DNA of 48,862 bases from Actinobacteria bacterium Ga0077560. Its GTDB lineage: Bacteria > Actinomycetota > Thermoleophilia > Miltoncostaeales > Miltoncostaeaceae. The position numbers were made by a program, and so were the translations under genes. The number at the start of each line of letters is the position of its first letter. Within the stretch, counting starts at the first letter, position 1. The stretch spans positions 1 to 48,862 of the forward strand of contig LNFL01000078.1 of NCBI GenBank assembly GCA_001464275.1, given 5' to 3'. The notes beneath the pieces were generated by a model. That model was not told where the DNA came from and did not search any database. It worked only from the letters and a program-made list of their open reading frames with translations. This document shows positions 41,535 through 48,701 of the stretch, piece by piece.

Positions 41535-41867
41535 TCAGTAGTCGATCGACCAGATCACGTCGTCGCTTCCGTCTGCCGCTCGGCCGACGCTTCGTCCCTC
41601 GATGCGCTCGATCCCCGACGGCCCGCGTTCAGCGAACCATATTTCGGCGCCCGATCGGCCATAGGCGGTGAGTCGCTCGCGCCCGCCGGGAAGTGCCACC
41701 GTGCTGAAGCTGCCAGCGGCCGGAAGAGGGACAGTCGAAGGGATCATCCACCCGACTGGTACCGCCGCCAGGGGCTCCTCCCGCGCCAGGGGCGAGAGTG
41801 CGAACACAGTTCCGGCAACCACCAACGCGGCGGTAGGGAGCGTCCATCGTTTGCGGAGCGATGCCAC
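41535..41867 (-). CDS. Small membrane-anchored hypothetical protein between the two sigma modules
   Basis: 110 residues from a GTG with GAGGGA just upstream. Basic lead (ASLRKRW), hydrophobic helix (TLPTAALVVAGTVFAL), then about 80 outer residues with strands (FSTVALPGGRERLTAYGRSG). It is like a miniature of the outer part of the neighbouring anti-sigma proteins, but I cannot assign a family. It is downstream of, and in the same direction as, sigma module 2. Confidence 0.6.
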   Translation of the reverse strand: MASLRKRWTLPTAALVVAGTVFALSPLAREEPLAAVPVGWMIPSTVPLPAAGSFSTVALPGGRERLTAYGRSGAEIWFAERGPSGIERIEGRSVGRAADGSDDVIWSIDY

Positions 41868-42162
41868 GCCATTCCCTCGGTCGTGACGTGCCTCCGAACG
41901 ATCCCCCGGAAGGGGTAGCCGGCACTCCGCATCGGACGGTGCATATGTGTGTCTCTGAATGTTGGTTCGTCTTGGCTCCCCGTAGGGAGCGGGCCGAGGT
42001 CGCGTCCTACGGTCTTGGGAAGGGCCGCTGCAATGACCTTGAGTTGACCAGGCGATCTGCTCCTCCGCGAGGGGGTGGCCTGCTGGCTCCTGTCCATCCA
42101 ACTGGGGAGTCCGACCGACCGCGGCACCGTTGGAACGTGCTCTCATTGCAGACGCGGTCGCC
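41868..42162. other. 295-base gap with no supported gene
   Basis: Between the MreC-like anti-sigma gene and the small membrane protein. Open frames here are unrecognisable. The region is somewhat less GC-rich than its surroundings and presumably holds the promoter of the small gene. No clear hairpin was found. Confidence 0.4.
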
Positions 42163-43434
42163 CTACCGTGGCCCGAGAACGGTGAGGGTCTCCGCTCCCA
42201 CCGCGTCCGTGCTTGGAGTGACCCAGGCGACGCGCTGGCCACCAGGTTCGTCCGCTACTCGTCGCACGAACCCAACGGGGATGCCGGGCGGGATGAGCGA
42301 GGCTCGCCCCTTGACCGGGAATCCCGCGGTGACGACCAGCTGGTTCACGGCCACCGGTTTCTCCGCTGGTATCCCGGTCACCCGCAGTTCGCCGCTCCGC
42401 GTCGCCAAGAGAGCCCCCCGCACCCCCGCGGACCCCAGGATCTTGACGCCCACGTTCGTCTGGCCGGAGCGCAACAGGGAGACATCAGCGTCGCTTGCGG
42501 CGACCCGCGAGATGACGCCCACCATCGCCTCCGGAGGGTCACCGGCGAGCACGGGTGCACCAACGGAAACGCCGTCGCGGCGACCACGATTGATGCGGAT
42601 CTTGGAAACCCTCGGGAGCCCAAGGACCCCGATGACGGAGGCCCGCACCATCTTGTAGTTGCGGAAGTCACCGCCCGGGGCATCCGATGGCTGGGCAAGG
42701 ACGGCCGTGCGAAAGTCTCCACGCTTCCGGAGCTCCGCGACAAAACGCTTCGCCATCGCGAGCGGTGCGTCATCCGAGACGGGTTCCACATCCGGGGAGG
42801 GTGAGAAGTGAGCTGCCCAGACACCGATCCCATCCCCGCTCAGGAAGTACACCGATCTGATGGTTCCCTGAGGGGTGCCAGACGCTGGAAGCCCCCAGTA
42901 CTCACCGCCTTCCGTGGGCGTGCTGGGGTACGAGAGCTCCCAGCGAGCGAACGCGTAGTACCAATCCAGTTCCCAGCCGTTCTTGCGCTCGTCGCGCAGG
43001 CTCACCCGATCCGCCCCTGTCAGGGCACCGTTAGCCAGAACCCGCCGGGCCTCGACCCACTTGGCGGGAGCACCGACTGCGGCGGACGCCGCCAGGCCGA
43101 CGCGTGACCTATCCGGGTAGAGCCACCAGCGCCCGGGTCTGTTTGGTGCTTCGGTTCGGGTCGGCTTGGGAAGGCGCTGGGTTGTGGAGGTCGTGGTCCC
43201 AGAGGGTTCGCTCCGGTCGCCCTTCGGGAGTGCCATCACCAGGAAGGCCGCCACGCCGGCCACCAGGACGCCGGTCCCGACGAGGCTGGTGATGCGCCGG
43301 CGATGCGCCCGGCGGCGAGCCCGGGCGAGACCCTCCAGAGACCGACGGCGTGTGTCGTCCACGCGCGCTGGCTCGGCTGGTGCGGCGGCGTGTTCCATGA
43401 GCGCGGTCAGGGACCGGTGCAGGTCATCGTTCAT
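42163..43434 (-). CDS. Presumed anti-sigma factor with an MreC-like extracellular domain
   Basis: 423 residues. A cytoplasmic N-terminus (MNDDLHRSLTALMEH, about 48 residues), one membrane helix at about 49-69, a Thr/Pro linker and a middle domain at about 100-255. From about 262 comes a segment strongly resembling the beta-barrel region of rod-shape protein MreC: VSKIRINRGRRDGVSVGAPV, VGVISRVAASDADVSLL, VNQLVVTAGF, IPPGIPVGFVRRV. It overlaps the ECF sigma gene by 11 bases, the usual sigma/anti-sigma layout. The combination implies sensing through a wall-associated beta domain; this architecture is not one I know. Confidence 0.72.
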   Translation of the reverse strand: MNDDLHRSLTALMEHAAAPAEPARVDDTRRRSLEGLARARRRAHRRRITSLVGTGVLVAGVAAFLVMALPKGDRSEPSGTTTSTTQRLPKPTRTEAPNRPGRWWLYPDRSRVGLAASAAVGAPAKWVEARRVLANGALTGADRVSLRDERKNGWELDWYYAFARWELSYPSTPTEGGEYWGLPASGTPQGTIRSVYFLSGDGIGVWAAHFSPSPDVEPVSDDAPLAMAKRFVAELRKRGDFRTAVLAQPSDAPGGDFRNYKMVRASVIGVLGLPRVSKIRINRGRRDGVSVGAPVLAGDPPEAMVGVISRVAASDADVSLLRSGQTNVGVKILGSAGVRGALLATRSGELRVTGIPAEKPVAVNQLVVTAGFPVKGRASLIPPGIPVGFVRRVADEPGGQRVAWVTPSTDAVGAETLTVLGPR

Positions 43435-43945
43435 GGGGCACCCCCTCCAGTGCGGCGCGCAGGTCACCCATTGCGCGTGAGAGCCGGGACTTTGCGGTGC
43501 CGACCGGCACCTCGATGACCTCGGCGATCTCCTCGATCGACAGCCCCAGTGCGAAGCGCAGCGCGACGACCTCTCGTCGGTCGGCCGGCAGGCCGGCGAC
43601 CGCACGCCAGAGGGCGCCCACGCCTGCGGGCATGCTGGTGGGCGGTGCTGCCGTCTCGGGATCAAGTTCGACCAGGCGCCGATTGTCGCGGAGGCTGTTG
43701 CGGGCACGGTTGAGCACGATGCGCCGCAGCCACACCAGGAATGGCCGTCGGCCGTCGAAGCTCGGCAGCTGGCTGAACGCCCGAATCACCGCCTCCTGGG
43801 CGACGTCCTCGGCGAAGGCGGAGAACCCCAGCACGCTGCGTGCCATCCGTAGCGCGTCCGGCCACACCAGGTCGAACAGCGTCGCAGCGGCCGCGTCAGA
43901 GCCCGCGCGGGCCTGCCGGACAAGGTCGGCGTGCGGATCGGTCAT
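43424..43945 (-). CDS. ECF-family RNA polymerase sigma factor (module 2)
   Basis: 173 residues. Region 2: LFDLVWPDALRMARSVLGF, EDVAQEAVIRAFSQLPSFDG, RPFLVWLRRIVLNRARNSL. Region 4: DRREVVALRFALGLSIEEIA, VPVGTAKSRLSRAMGDLR. Co-encoded with the MreC-like anti-sigma by an 11-base overlap. It is not especially close to the module 1 sigma factor. A likely self-regulated promoter stands just upstream. Confidence 0.92.
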   Translation of the reverse strand: MTDPHADLVRQARAGSDAAAATLFDLVWPDALRMARSVLGFSAFAEDVAQEAVIRAFSQLPSFDGRRPFLVWLRRIVLNRARNSLRDNRRLVELDPETAAPPTSMPAGVGALWRAVAGLPADRREVVALRFALGLSIEEIAEVIEVPVGTAKSRLSRAMGDLRAALEGVPHER

Positions 43946-43956
43946 CTCGCACAGTC

Positions 43957-43982
43957 AACCCGCAACTCGCGAAAAAGGTTCC
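43957..43982 (-). promoter_or_regulatory. Candidate ECF-type promoter of sigma module 2
   Basis: On the minus strand GGAACC (43982-43977) is followed by 16 bases and GGTTGA (from 43960), 12 bases before the start codon. GGAAC with a 16-17 base spacer is the common -35 of ECF-dependent promoters, suggesting autoregulation with a very short leader. Confidence 0.5.
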
Positions 43983-44080
43983 CCCGTTGGCGTCGAGGAC
44001 GGGGCGAAGCCATCTTTGTTGCCGGACCGGGCCTTAAATGTTTTGCCCCTCGTTCTGGCGAGGCGTAGGGTATTTATGCC

Positions 44081-45901
44081 GTGGACGCCAACGAATCAAC
44101 GCCACTTCAGTTTGAACTCGGTCCACTCGGCCCCGCGGCCCCTGGCGCCGACGAGGTCGAGCGCGCCATCACACTGCTCACGGAGGGTGCGTGCGCAGAG
44201 GATGTCGAGTCCGAGACGCTCGACTGCAAAGAGGATCCGTCACTCCGGGGTCCGGCCGGTGAGCCGGCGTCGGGGGACCCTCGCAGCGAAGCGGCTGCTC
44301 GTCTCCTGGCGGAGGCCGGGGCCTGTTTGGCGAACCACGAAGGCGGGACGCTGATCGTCGGCATCGATGATCACGCTCAAGGCCTTGCCGCGTTTCGCGG
44401 AACCACGCTCGATCGTGTCTGGCTCGTTGCGCGACTGCGGGAGCTCACCCAGCCACCCCTCACCGTCACCGTCGCTGAGCGGCAGGCAGGCGCTGCCCGG
44501 CTGCTGCTCGTCCATGTCCCGAGGAACCCATCGGTCGAACCGCACTCGGCGACCGTCTCGAAGAGCGGCGGTCGACGCACTCCTCGCCGGGTCGGAACCC
44601 AATGCCAGGACATGGCATCTCTGGCCGAGCTCATGTCCTGGGCGCAGGGGCGAAGCGGGGAGGACTGGTCCGCCGGCCCGAGCGGCAGGCCCGTCAGCGA
44701 CGTTCGCCCAGGGGCCTTGGATGCGCTCCGACGGGTCCTGACCGATGCACAAGACCTCAGCCGCGAGGAAATCGCCGGCCTTGACGACACGGCGCTCCTC
44801 GCGCGACTCCAACTCTTGCGACCGGACGGGTCACTCACTCGGGCCGGCGCCTTGCTGCTGTGCGCCGCAGCCGTCCCCCGGATCGTCTACCGGGCGCGTC
44901 CGGCCTCCGGTGCCCGCGCGGAACATCGATCCGAGCGTCCAGGCCTGGGGCTGCTCGAGGAACTCCTGGCCGTGGAATCGGAGATCGACGGTCGGAACAG
45001 GCGCTTCGAGCTGGCCTCGCGGAGCCCGGTCGTCCGAGAGACCCGGGCCATTGCCGCGCGTGCGGTCCGGGAAGCCCTCGTCAATGCCATCGCGCACCGC
45101 GACTGGGGCATTCCCGAGCCCGTGATCGTCGAGCAATTCGGCGACGAGCTGATTGTCTACTCGCCCGGCGGGCTCTTCGAGGTGGAACTCGACAAGCTCC
45201 TCACCGCGCCGTCACGCACCCGGAACCGCTCCCTCGCCGATGCCCTCCGATCGCTCCGCCTCGCGGAGCGTGAGGGGACCGGCATCGACCGCATGTACAT
45301 CGAGCAGGTCCGCCTGGGTCACCGTCCCCCCGTCTTCGAGGAACGCGACGGCGGGATCCGGGTTGCCCTCGTCGGCGGCCCACCCGTCCCCGAGATCGCC
45401 CTGGCGTACGGCGATCTGCCCGAGAACCTCCAGGCGAGCGCCCGTGCGGCTGTCGCGCTGGACCTCTTGAGGGAGCGCCCTTCGATCACCCTGGCCGAGC
45501 TCGCAAACGCGGCACAGGAGCAGCCCGATGCGCTCACGGCGTTCCTCGTCCAGGCTGAGCAGGCGGGCCTCCTTCGTCCAGTCGCGCATCCGCGTCCGAG
45601 CGGCGAACGCGCGTGGCGCCTTGCGGATCCGGTTCGCGCGGCACTTGGACCGGTGCTGGCCTACTACGCGCGCCCTGTCGCGGAATCCCTCGGCCTGGTG
45701 GCACGGCTCGCACGCCAGATGGGCGTCATACGGAATCAGGACGTCCAGGATCTTCTGGGTCTGAGCACGAACCGGGTCAGCGCGCTGCTGCGGCAGGCAC
45801 AGGAGGATGGGATCCTCGCTCTTGCGCCGGGTGCCAGCGCGAGAGGCCGCGGTGCGGCCTATGTCCTGGCAGACGCGGCTCGAGAGGCCTCGGAGCACTG
45901 A
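44081..45901 (+). CDS. Schlafen/AlbA_2-type regulator with a HATPase_c_4 domain
   Basis: 606 residues from a GTG. The N-terminal AlbA_2 (Schlafen core) domain has SETLDCKEDPS and CLANHEGGTLIVGIDDHAQG. The centre is HATPase_c_4-like (AVREALVNAIAHRDWGIPEP, VIVEQFGDELIVYSPGG, REGTGIDRMY). The C-terminal third has two winged-helix segments (ITLAELANAAQEQPDAL; VIRNQDVQDLLGLSTNRVSA). Such proteins are labelled putative transcriptional regulators or RecG-related and are frequent on mobile elements; some Schlafen-type proteins take part in defence. It is followed by two tiny genes. Confidence 0.85.
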   Translation: MDANESTPLQFELGPLGPAAPGADEVERAITLLTEGACAEDVESETLDCKEDPSLRGPAGEPASGDPRSEAAARLLAEAGACLANHEGGTLIVGIDDHAQGLAAFRGTTLDRVWLVARLRELTQPPLTVTVAERQAGAARLLLVHVPRNPSVEPHSATVSKSGGRRTPRRVGTQCQDMASLAELMSWAQGRSGEDWSAGPSGRPVSDVRPGALDALRRVLTDAQDLSREEIAGLDDTALLARLQLLRPDGSLTRAGALLLCAAAVPRIVYRARPASGARAEHRSERPGLGLLEELLAVESEIDGRNRRFELASRSPVVRETRAIAARAVREALVNAIAHRDWGIPEPVIVEQFGDELIVYSPGGLFEVELDKLLTAPSRTRNRSLADALRSLRLAEREGTGIDRMYIEQVRLGHRPPVFEERDGGIRVALVGGPPVPEIALAYGDLPENLQASARAAVALDLLRERPSITLAELANAAQEQPDALTAFLVQAEQAGLLRPVAHPRPSGERAWRLADPVRAALGPVLAYYARPVAESLGLVARLARQMGVIRNQDVQDLLGLSTNRVSALLRQAQEDGILALAPGASARGRGAAYVLADAAREASEH

Positions 45902-45951
45902 GTCGCTCGGTGGACGTGACAGCTCGGCATCCCTCACGGGACAATGCCGAC

Positions 45952-46251
45952 ATGGCTCAGCTCCCCCCTCTGGCGGACCTCCGCAGCCGCCGCGAGGAGA
46001 TCCTCGCCATTGCGGCACGACGTGGTGCCTCGAACGTTGCGGTCGTCGGGCCTGTCCTCCGGGAGGACGACGCCGAAGGTGGTTCCGTTGACCTGGTGGT
46101 GGACCTGGAGCCGGGACGCAGCCTGCTGGACCTCGGCGGCCTGCTGATGGACCTTCGGGCGTCGCTCGGCTGTGAAGTGCACGTCTTCACCCGCTCGGGA
46201 CTTCGGCCCCGGATCCGTGAGCGCATCCTCCATGAAGCACGACCGCTGTGA
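45952..46251 (+). CDS. Degenerate minimal nucleotidyltransferase (MNT-like)
   Basis: 99 residues with the small NTase layout: helix ADLRSRREEILAIAARRGAS, NVAVVGPVLREDD, GGSVDLVVDLEPGRSLLDL, and GCEVHVFTRSGLRPRIRERI. Normal members read GS...DxD with a third acid. Here position 34 is Pro instead of Ser, the first Asp is Ser45, Asp47 is kept and the third acid is His77, so it is predicted to be catalytically dead. MNT proteins are usually partners of HEPN toxins, but no HEPN gene is present. ATG start; stop overlaps the next gene (GTGA). Confidence 0.75.
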   Translation: MAQLPPLADLRSRREEILAIAARRGASNVAVVGPVLREDDAEGGSVDLVVDLEPGRSLLDLGGLLMDLRASLGCEVHVFTRSGLRPRIRERILHEARPL

Positions 46252-46412
46252 CCTCCGAGCGCCAGAACCCCGATACGCAGTTCGCGCTCGCGTACCTCGC
46301 GGAACGGATGCGCGACCCCGAGTTCCGGACGGAGTTCGAGGCCGCCGCCGCGGAGCTTGCCGCGAGGCCCGACGACTCGGACGCGCCTTCGGACGAGTCC
46401 GAGTCACCCTGA
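46248..46412 (+). CDS. 54-residue acidic helical protein
   Basis: GTG start overlapping the MNT-like stop (GTGA). The sequence is helical (QFALAYLAERMRDPEFRTEF), then Ala/Glu-rich and ends in an Asp/Ser tail. It is too short to assign to a family; the DPEFRTEFEAA pattern is reminiscent of N-terminal helices of small actinobacterial antitoxins. The tight coupling makes it a likely partner of the dead nucleotidyltransferase. Confidence 0.65.
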   Translation: MTSERQNPDTQFALAYLAERMRDPEFRTEFEAAAAELAARPDDSDAPSDESESP

Positions 46413-46492
46413 GGTCGCCGGTGGCCTGAACGACGGGACCGAAGTGTGCGCGCGGCGAAAACAACCCGCACCGCACACTTTCGCCCCGGGGG

Positions 46493-46512
46493 GTGGGAAC
46501 AAAGTGGGAACA
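46493..46512 (+). repeat. Arm-like GTGGGAACA repeats, right end of the island
   Basis: GTGGGAACA at 46493-46501 and 46504-46512, matching the pair at 34741-34761 beside the left att site. They lie about 110 bases from the right att copy. Confidence 0.65.
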
Positions 46513-46513
46513 T

Positions 46514-46609
46514 GACCAGCCGAGACGTACCGAGATCACGCGAGACGATCACCGGCGGAAACCTGGTTGGTAGCGGTGTTTCCCGAGACCAGCCGAGACG
46601 TACCGAGAT
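46514..46609 (+). repeat. 23-bp direct repeats of the CCGAGACGTACCGAGAT family
   Basis: A 23-base unit occurs at 46514-46536 and again, identical, at 46587-46609 (73-base period). Its core CCGAGACGTACCGAGAT is the reverse complement of the TCTCGG-type repeats at 36271-36372 by integrase B. The second copy ends 12 bases before the right att repeat. Confidence 0.7.
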
Positions 46610-46621
46610 GCCGGAGGGCTG

Positions 46622-46669
46622 TTCCTAAACCTGGTGTCGCAGGTTCGAATCCTGCCGGGGGCATCACCG
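46622..46669 (+). repeat. attachment site, partial tRNA-Arg 3' end (48-bp direct repeat)
   Basis: Identical to 34627-34674: anticodon loop to acceptor end of tRNA-Arg(CCT) plus six bases. Upstream of 46622 the tRNA match stops, so this is the fragment left at the distal junction of the island. Confidence 0.92.
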
Positions 46670-46725
46670 ACCGTTCACGCCATCCACCTCACGGCGGCCA
46701 AGCGGCGCCAGCTTCCGGGAAGGCG

Positions 46726-47811
46726 TCAGCCGGTCTCGACCACGATGGGCATCGCAAGGAAGGCGCCGAAACGCTGCGCGGCCTCCTCCACCGCCTGGTG
46801 CTCGGCCACGGACCAGTCGCTCAGCGGGGACGCGGTCACGGTGACGGCGTCCCGGCCGAGGGTGCGCTTCCAGGTGCCCAGCACGGCGCCGTCGATGACG
46901 ACGACGCCGGTGAGGTCGTTCCCCATGGCGGTGAGGTGTGGGGCGAACTCGGGGGCGACGATGTCGCTCCGGTCGCGGTAGCCGCTGATGAACTCGTCGA
47001 AGATCGACATCAGGTGCGCCACCGGAGCGGCGCCAGGGGTGTCGGCGGCGCGCGCGGGGTCGAACCACAACTCCCGTCCGTCAACGGTCACCGAGGTGAG
47101 GTGTGCGGCCACGTCGGCGAGGCCACTCCGGACGTCGGTCACCGTGAGGCCCGACCAGGTCGCCATGTCGTGCACGGTGGCGGGCCCGCGCGTGGTGAAG
47201 TAGCGCAGGGCGAGCTCGGCCAGCGCCTCCTCACGGCCAAGGTGCCGGCGGTTCGGTGCCCGCTCGTCCAGCAGCGCGTAGGTGAACCGCCGCCCTCGGC
47301 GCGGCCCGCTGCAGACGATCCCCTCCAGCTCGGCGTGCATCATCACGTATGCCATCCACTGGCCGGCCTCGGGGGTGATTCCGGCGTCGGCGAGCACCTG
47401 GCGCAGCTCGTCGCGGGTGAGGTGGACGCCGCCGGAGAGCGCCTCCCCGATCGCCGCCATGGCGGCCGTGAGGGACGTCGTGTCCCAGCCGCTGCGGCGG
47501 GCCACCCCGGCATTGACCTGTTGCACGCGCGGTCCGGTGAGGGCGAGCAGCCAGCCGATGTCCGCCGGGGTCACCAGGTGCCACGTGGGCCGCAGCAGGT
47601 GGGTGCGGAGGATCTCCCCGTCGGCGAACGCCCGCTCCACGTCGGCATCCAGCAGGTCCGGCGCGCGCAGGCCCAGCGCCCAGCGGCAGCCGGCCCAGTC
47701 CTGGGCCTGCACGGCGATGAGCCCGCCCACCACGTCGGCGGGGGCGGACCCGCCGAGGCGGCCGACGCCGAGGCCGGCCAGCCGCATGCCCGCGATGTCC
47801 GACGCCCTCAC
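46726..47811 (-). CDS. Winged-helix DNA-binding protein, AlkZ/HTH_42 family
   Basis: 361 residues, typical length. Family landmarks: VQAQDWAGCRWALGLR (the QxQ motif used for catalysis in AlkZ DNA glycosylases), RTHLLRPTWHLVTPADIGWL, an internal winged helix (AELALRYFTTRGPATVHDMA), and a C-terminal YRDRSDI...VVVIDGAVLGTWKR domain. AlkZ-type enzymes unhook interstrand crosslinks in producers of DNA-alkylating antibiotics, but most family members are uncharacterised. GTG start. First chromosomal gene beyond the island. Confidence 0.86.
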   Translation of the reverse strand: MRASDIAGMRLAGLGVGRLGGSAPADVVGGLIAVQAQDWAGCRWALGLRAPDLLDADVERAFADGEILRTHLLRPTWHLVTPADIGWLLALTGPRVQQVNAGVARRSGWDTTSLTAAMAAIGEALSGGVHLTRDELRQVLADAGITPEAGQWMAYVMMHAELEGIVCSGPRRGRRFTYALLDERAPNRRHLGREEALAELALRYFTTRGPATVHDMATWSGLTVTDVRSGLADVAAHLTSVTVDGRELWFDPARAADTPGAAPVAHLMSIFDEFISGYRDRSDIVAPEFAPHLTAMGNDLTGVVVIDGAVLGTWKRTLGRDAVTVTASPLSDWSVAEHQAVEEAAQRFGAFLAMPIVVETG

Positions 47812-47827
47812 GGGCTCAGGCTACCGC

Positions 47828-47856
47828 GGAGCCCCCGCCGTGCCGGCGGGGGCTCC
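47828..47856 (-). terminator. Hairpin terminator of the protease gene
   Basis: 12-bp perfect stem GGAGCCCCCGCC / GGCGGGGGCTCC with a 5-base loop, six bases past the protease stop, without a T run. It also separates the protease from the following gene on the same strand. Confidence 0.75.
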
Positions 47857-47861
47857 GACGG

Positions 47862-48701
47862 TCAGTCGTCGATCACGCCGCGGCTCTCCAGGAACGCGCG
47901 GCCGGGGCCCGCGTCCAGCCGCACGCCGGCGACCAGGTTGGATCCGTCGTCGGTCGACCACGAGAACACCGCGCCCACCTTGTCGTTCATGAAGAACGGT
48001 GACCCGGAGTCGCCGGCCGCCGGGATGCCGTAGTACCCGCGCCGGGTGAGGGGCTTCGCATCCCCGAACACGGTTCCGCCCTTCAGCCGCTTGATCGGGA
48101 AGAGCGACCGGTTGCGGTACCCGTCCATGAGCGGCGTGCCCGTGAACGTGCCGTCGTCGGTGTTGTCGCCGTAGCCCACCTGCTGCACGTCCGGGCGGCG
48201 GCGCAGCGAGAACCGGGCGACCTCACGCGTGTCCACGAGGCGCGCGGGGGTGATCCCCGTGACGGGCGCCGCCAGGTGCAGCAGGCCGATGTCCTGCTCG
48301 CTGCCCCTGCGGAACTGCTTGGGCGTGAACTCACCGCCCAGGAAGAGGGCGGGATCGTAGGCGGGGTTGGGGTCCGGCGTGCCCGGGATGCCGTCCAGCA
48401 GCGGCGCCGGGAAGTTGTCCACCACGTCCACGCGGTTCCGGAAGGTGACCCGGTACGTGAAGTCGCCGTAGCCCTCCAGGTACGGCTGCACGCAGTGCGC
48501 CGCCGTGAGCACGGTCTGCGGGTCGATGAGCGTCCCGGTGCAGACGAGCAGGTGGTCGTCGGGGCCGGTGCCGAGGATGAGGCCGACGTTCGGGTGGTCG
48601 TCCCCATCACGCTGGCCGCCGATGACGGCGACCGCCGACGTGCTGCCGAGGACGAGTGACGCGGCCGTGGTCGCGACGAGGACACGCAGAGGGGTGCGCA
48701 C
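47862..48701 (-). CDS. Secreted trypsin-like serine protease
   Basis: 279 residues. GGGAGG precedes the GTG at 48699-48701, and a signal peptide (VLVATTAASLVLGSTSAVA) follows, so this start is preferred over the frame's opening at 48854. The mature domain begins near VIGGQRDGDDHPNVG. Catalytic triad: TAAHC (His), EQDIGLL (Asp), AAGDSGSPFF (Ser). Extra Asn/Pro-rich loop (GIPGTPDPNPAYDPAL). An extracellular S1 endopeptidase, target unknown. Confidence 0.92.
   Translation of the reverse strand: MRTPLRVLVATTAASLVLGSTSAVAVIGGQRDGDDHPNVGLILGTGPDDHLLVCTGTLIDPQTVLTAAHCVQPYLEGYGDFTYRVTFRNRVDVVDNFPAPLLDGIPGTPDPNPAYDPALFLGGEFTPKQFRRGSEQDIGLLHLAAPVTGITPARLVDTREVARFSLRRRPDVQQVGYGDNTDDGTFTGTPLMDGYRNRSLFPIKRLKGGTVFGDAKPLTRRGYYGIPAAGDSGSPFFMNDKVGAVFSWSTDDGSNLVAGVRLDAGPGRAFLESRGVIDD

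Larger units (their letters stand above)
34627..46669. mobile_element. 12-kb genomic island in tRNA-Arg (CCT)
   Basis: Bounded by 48-bp copies of the tRNA-Arg 3' half. An integrase lies immediately inside the left copy, and paired GTGGGAACA repeats occur near both ends (34741-34761 and 46493-46512). Contents: two related integrases facing each other, VapBC, two ECF sigma/anti-sigma modules, a Schlafen-type regulator and small genes. A second repeat family is found both at 36271-36372 and 46514-46609, suggesting that two elements accreted at the same tRNA. No conjugation or capsid genes were seen. Confidence 0.88.

Noticed and set aside
45952..46412. MntA/HepT-type (type VII) toxin-antitoxin pair
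   Set aside because: The nucleotidyltransferase lacks the catalytic residues and the neighbour is a 54-residue acidic helix without the HEPN RxxxxxH motif.
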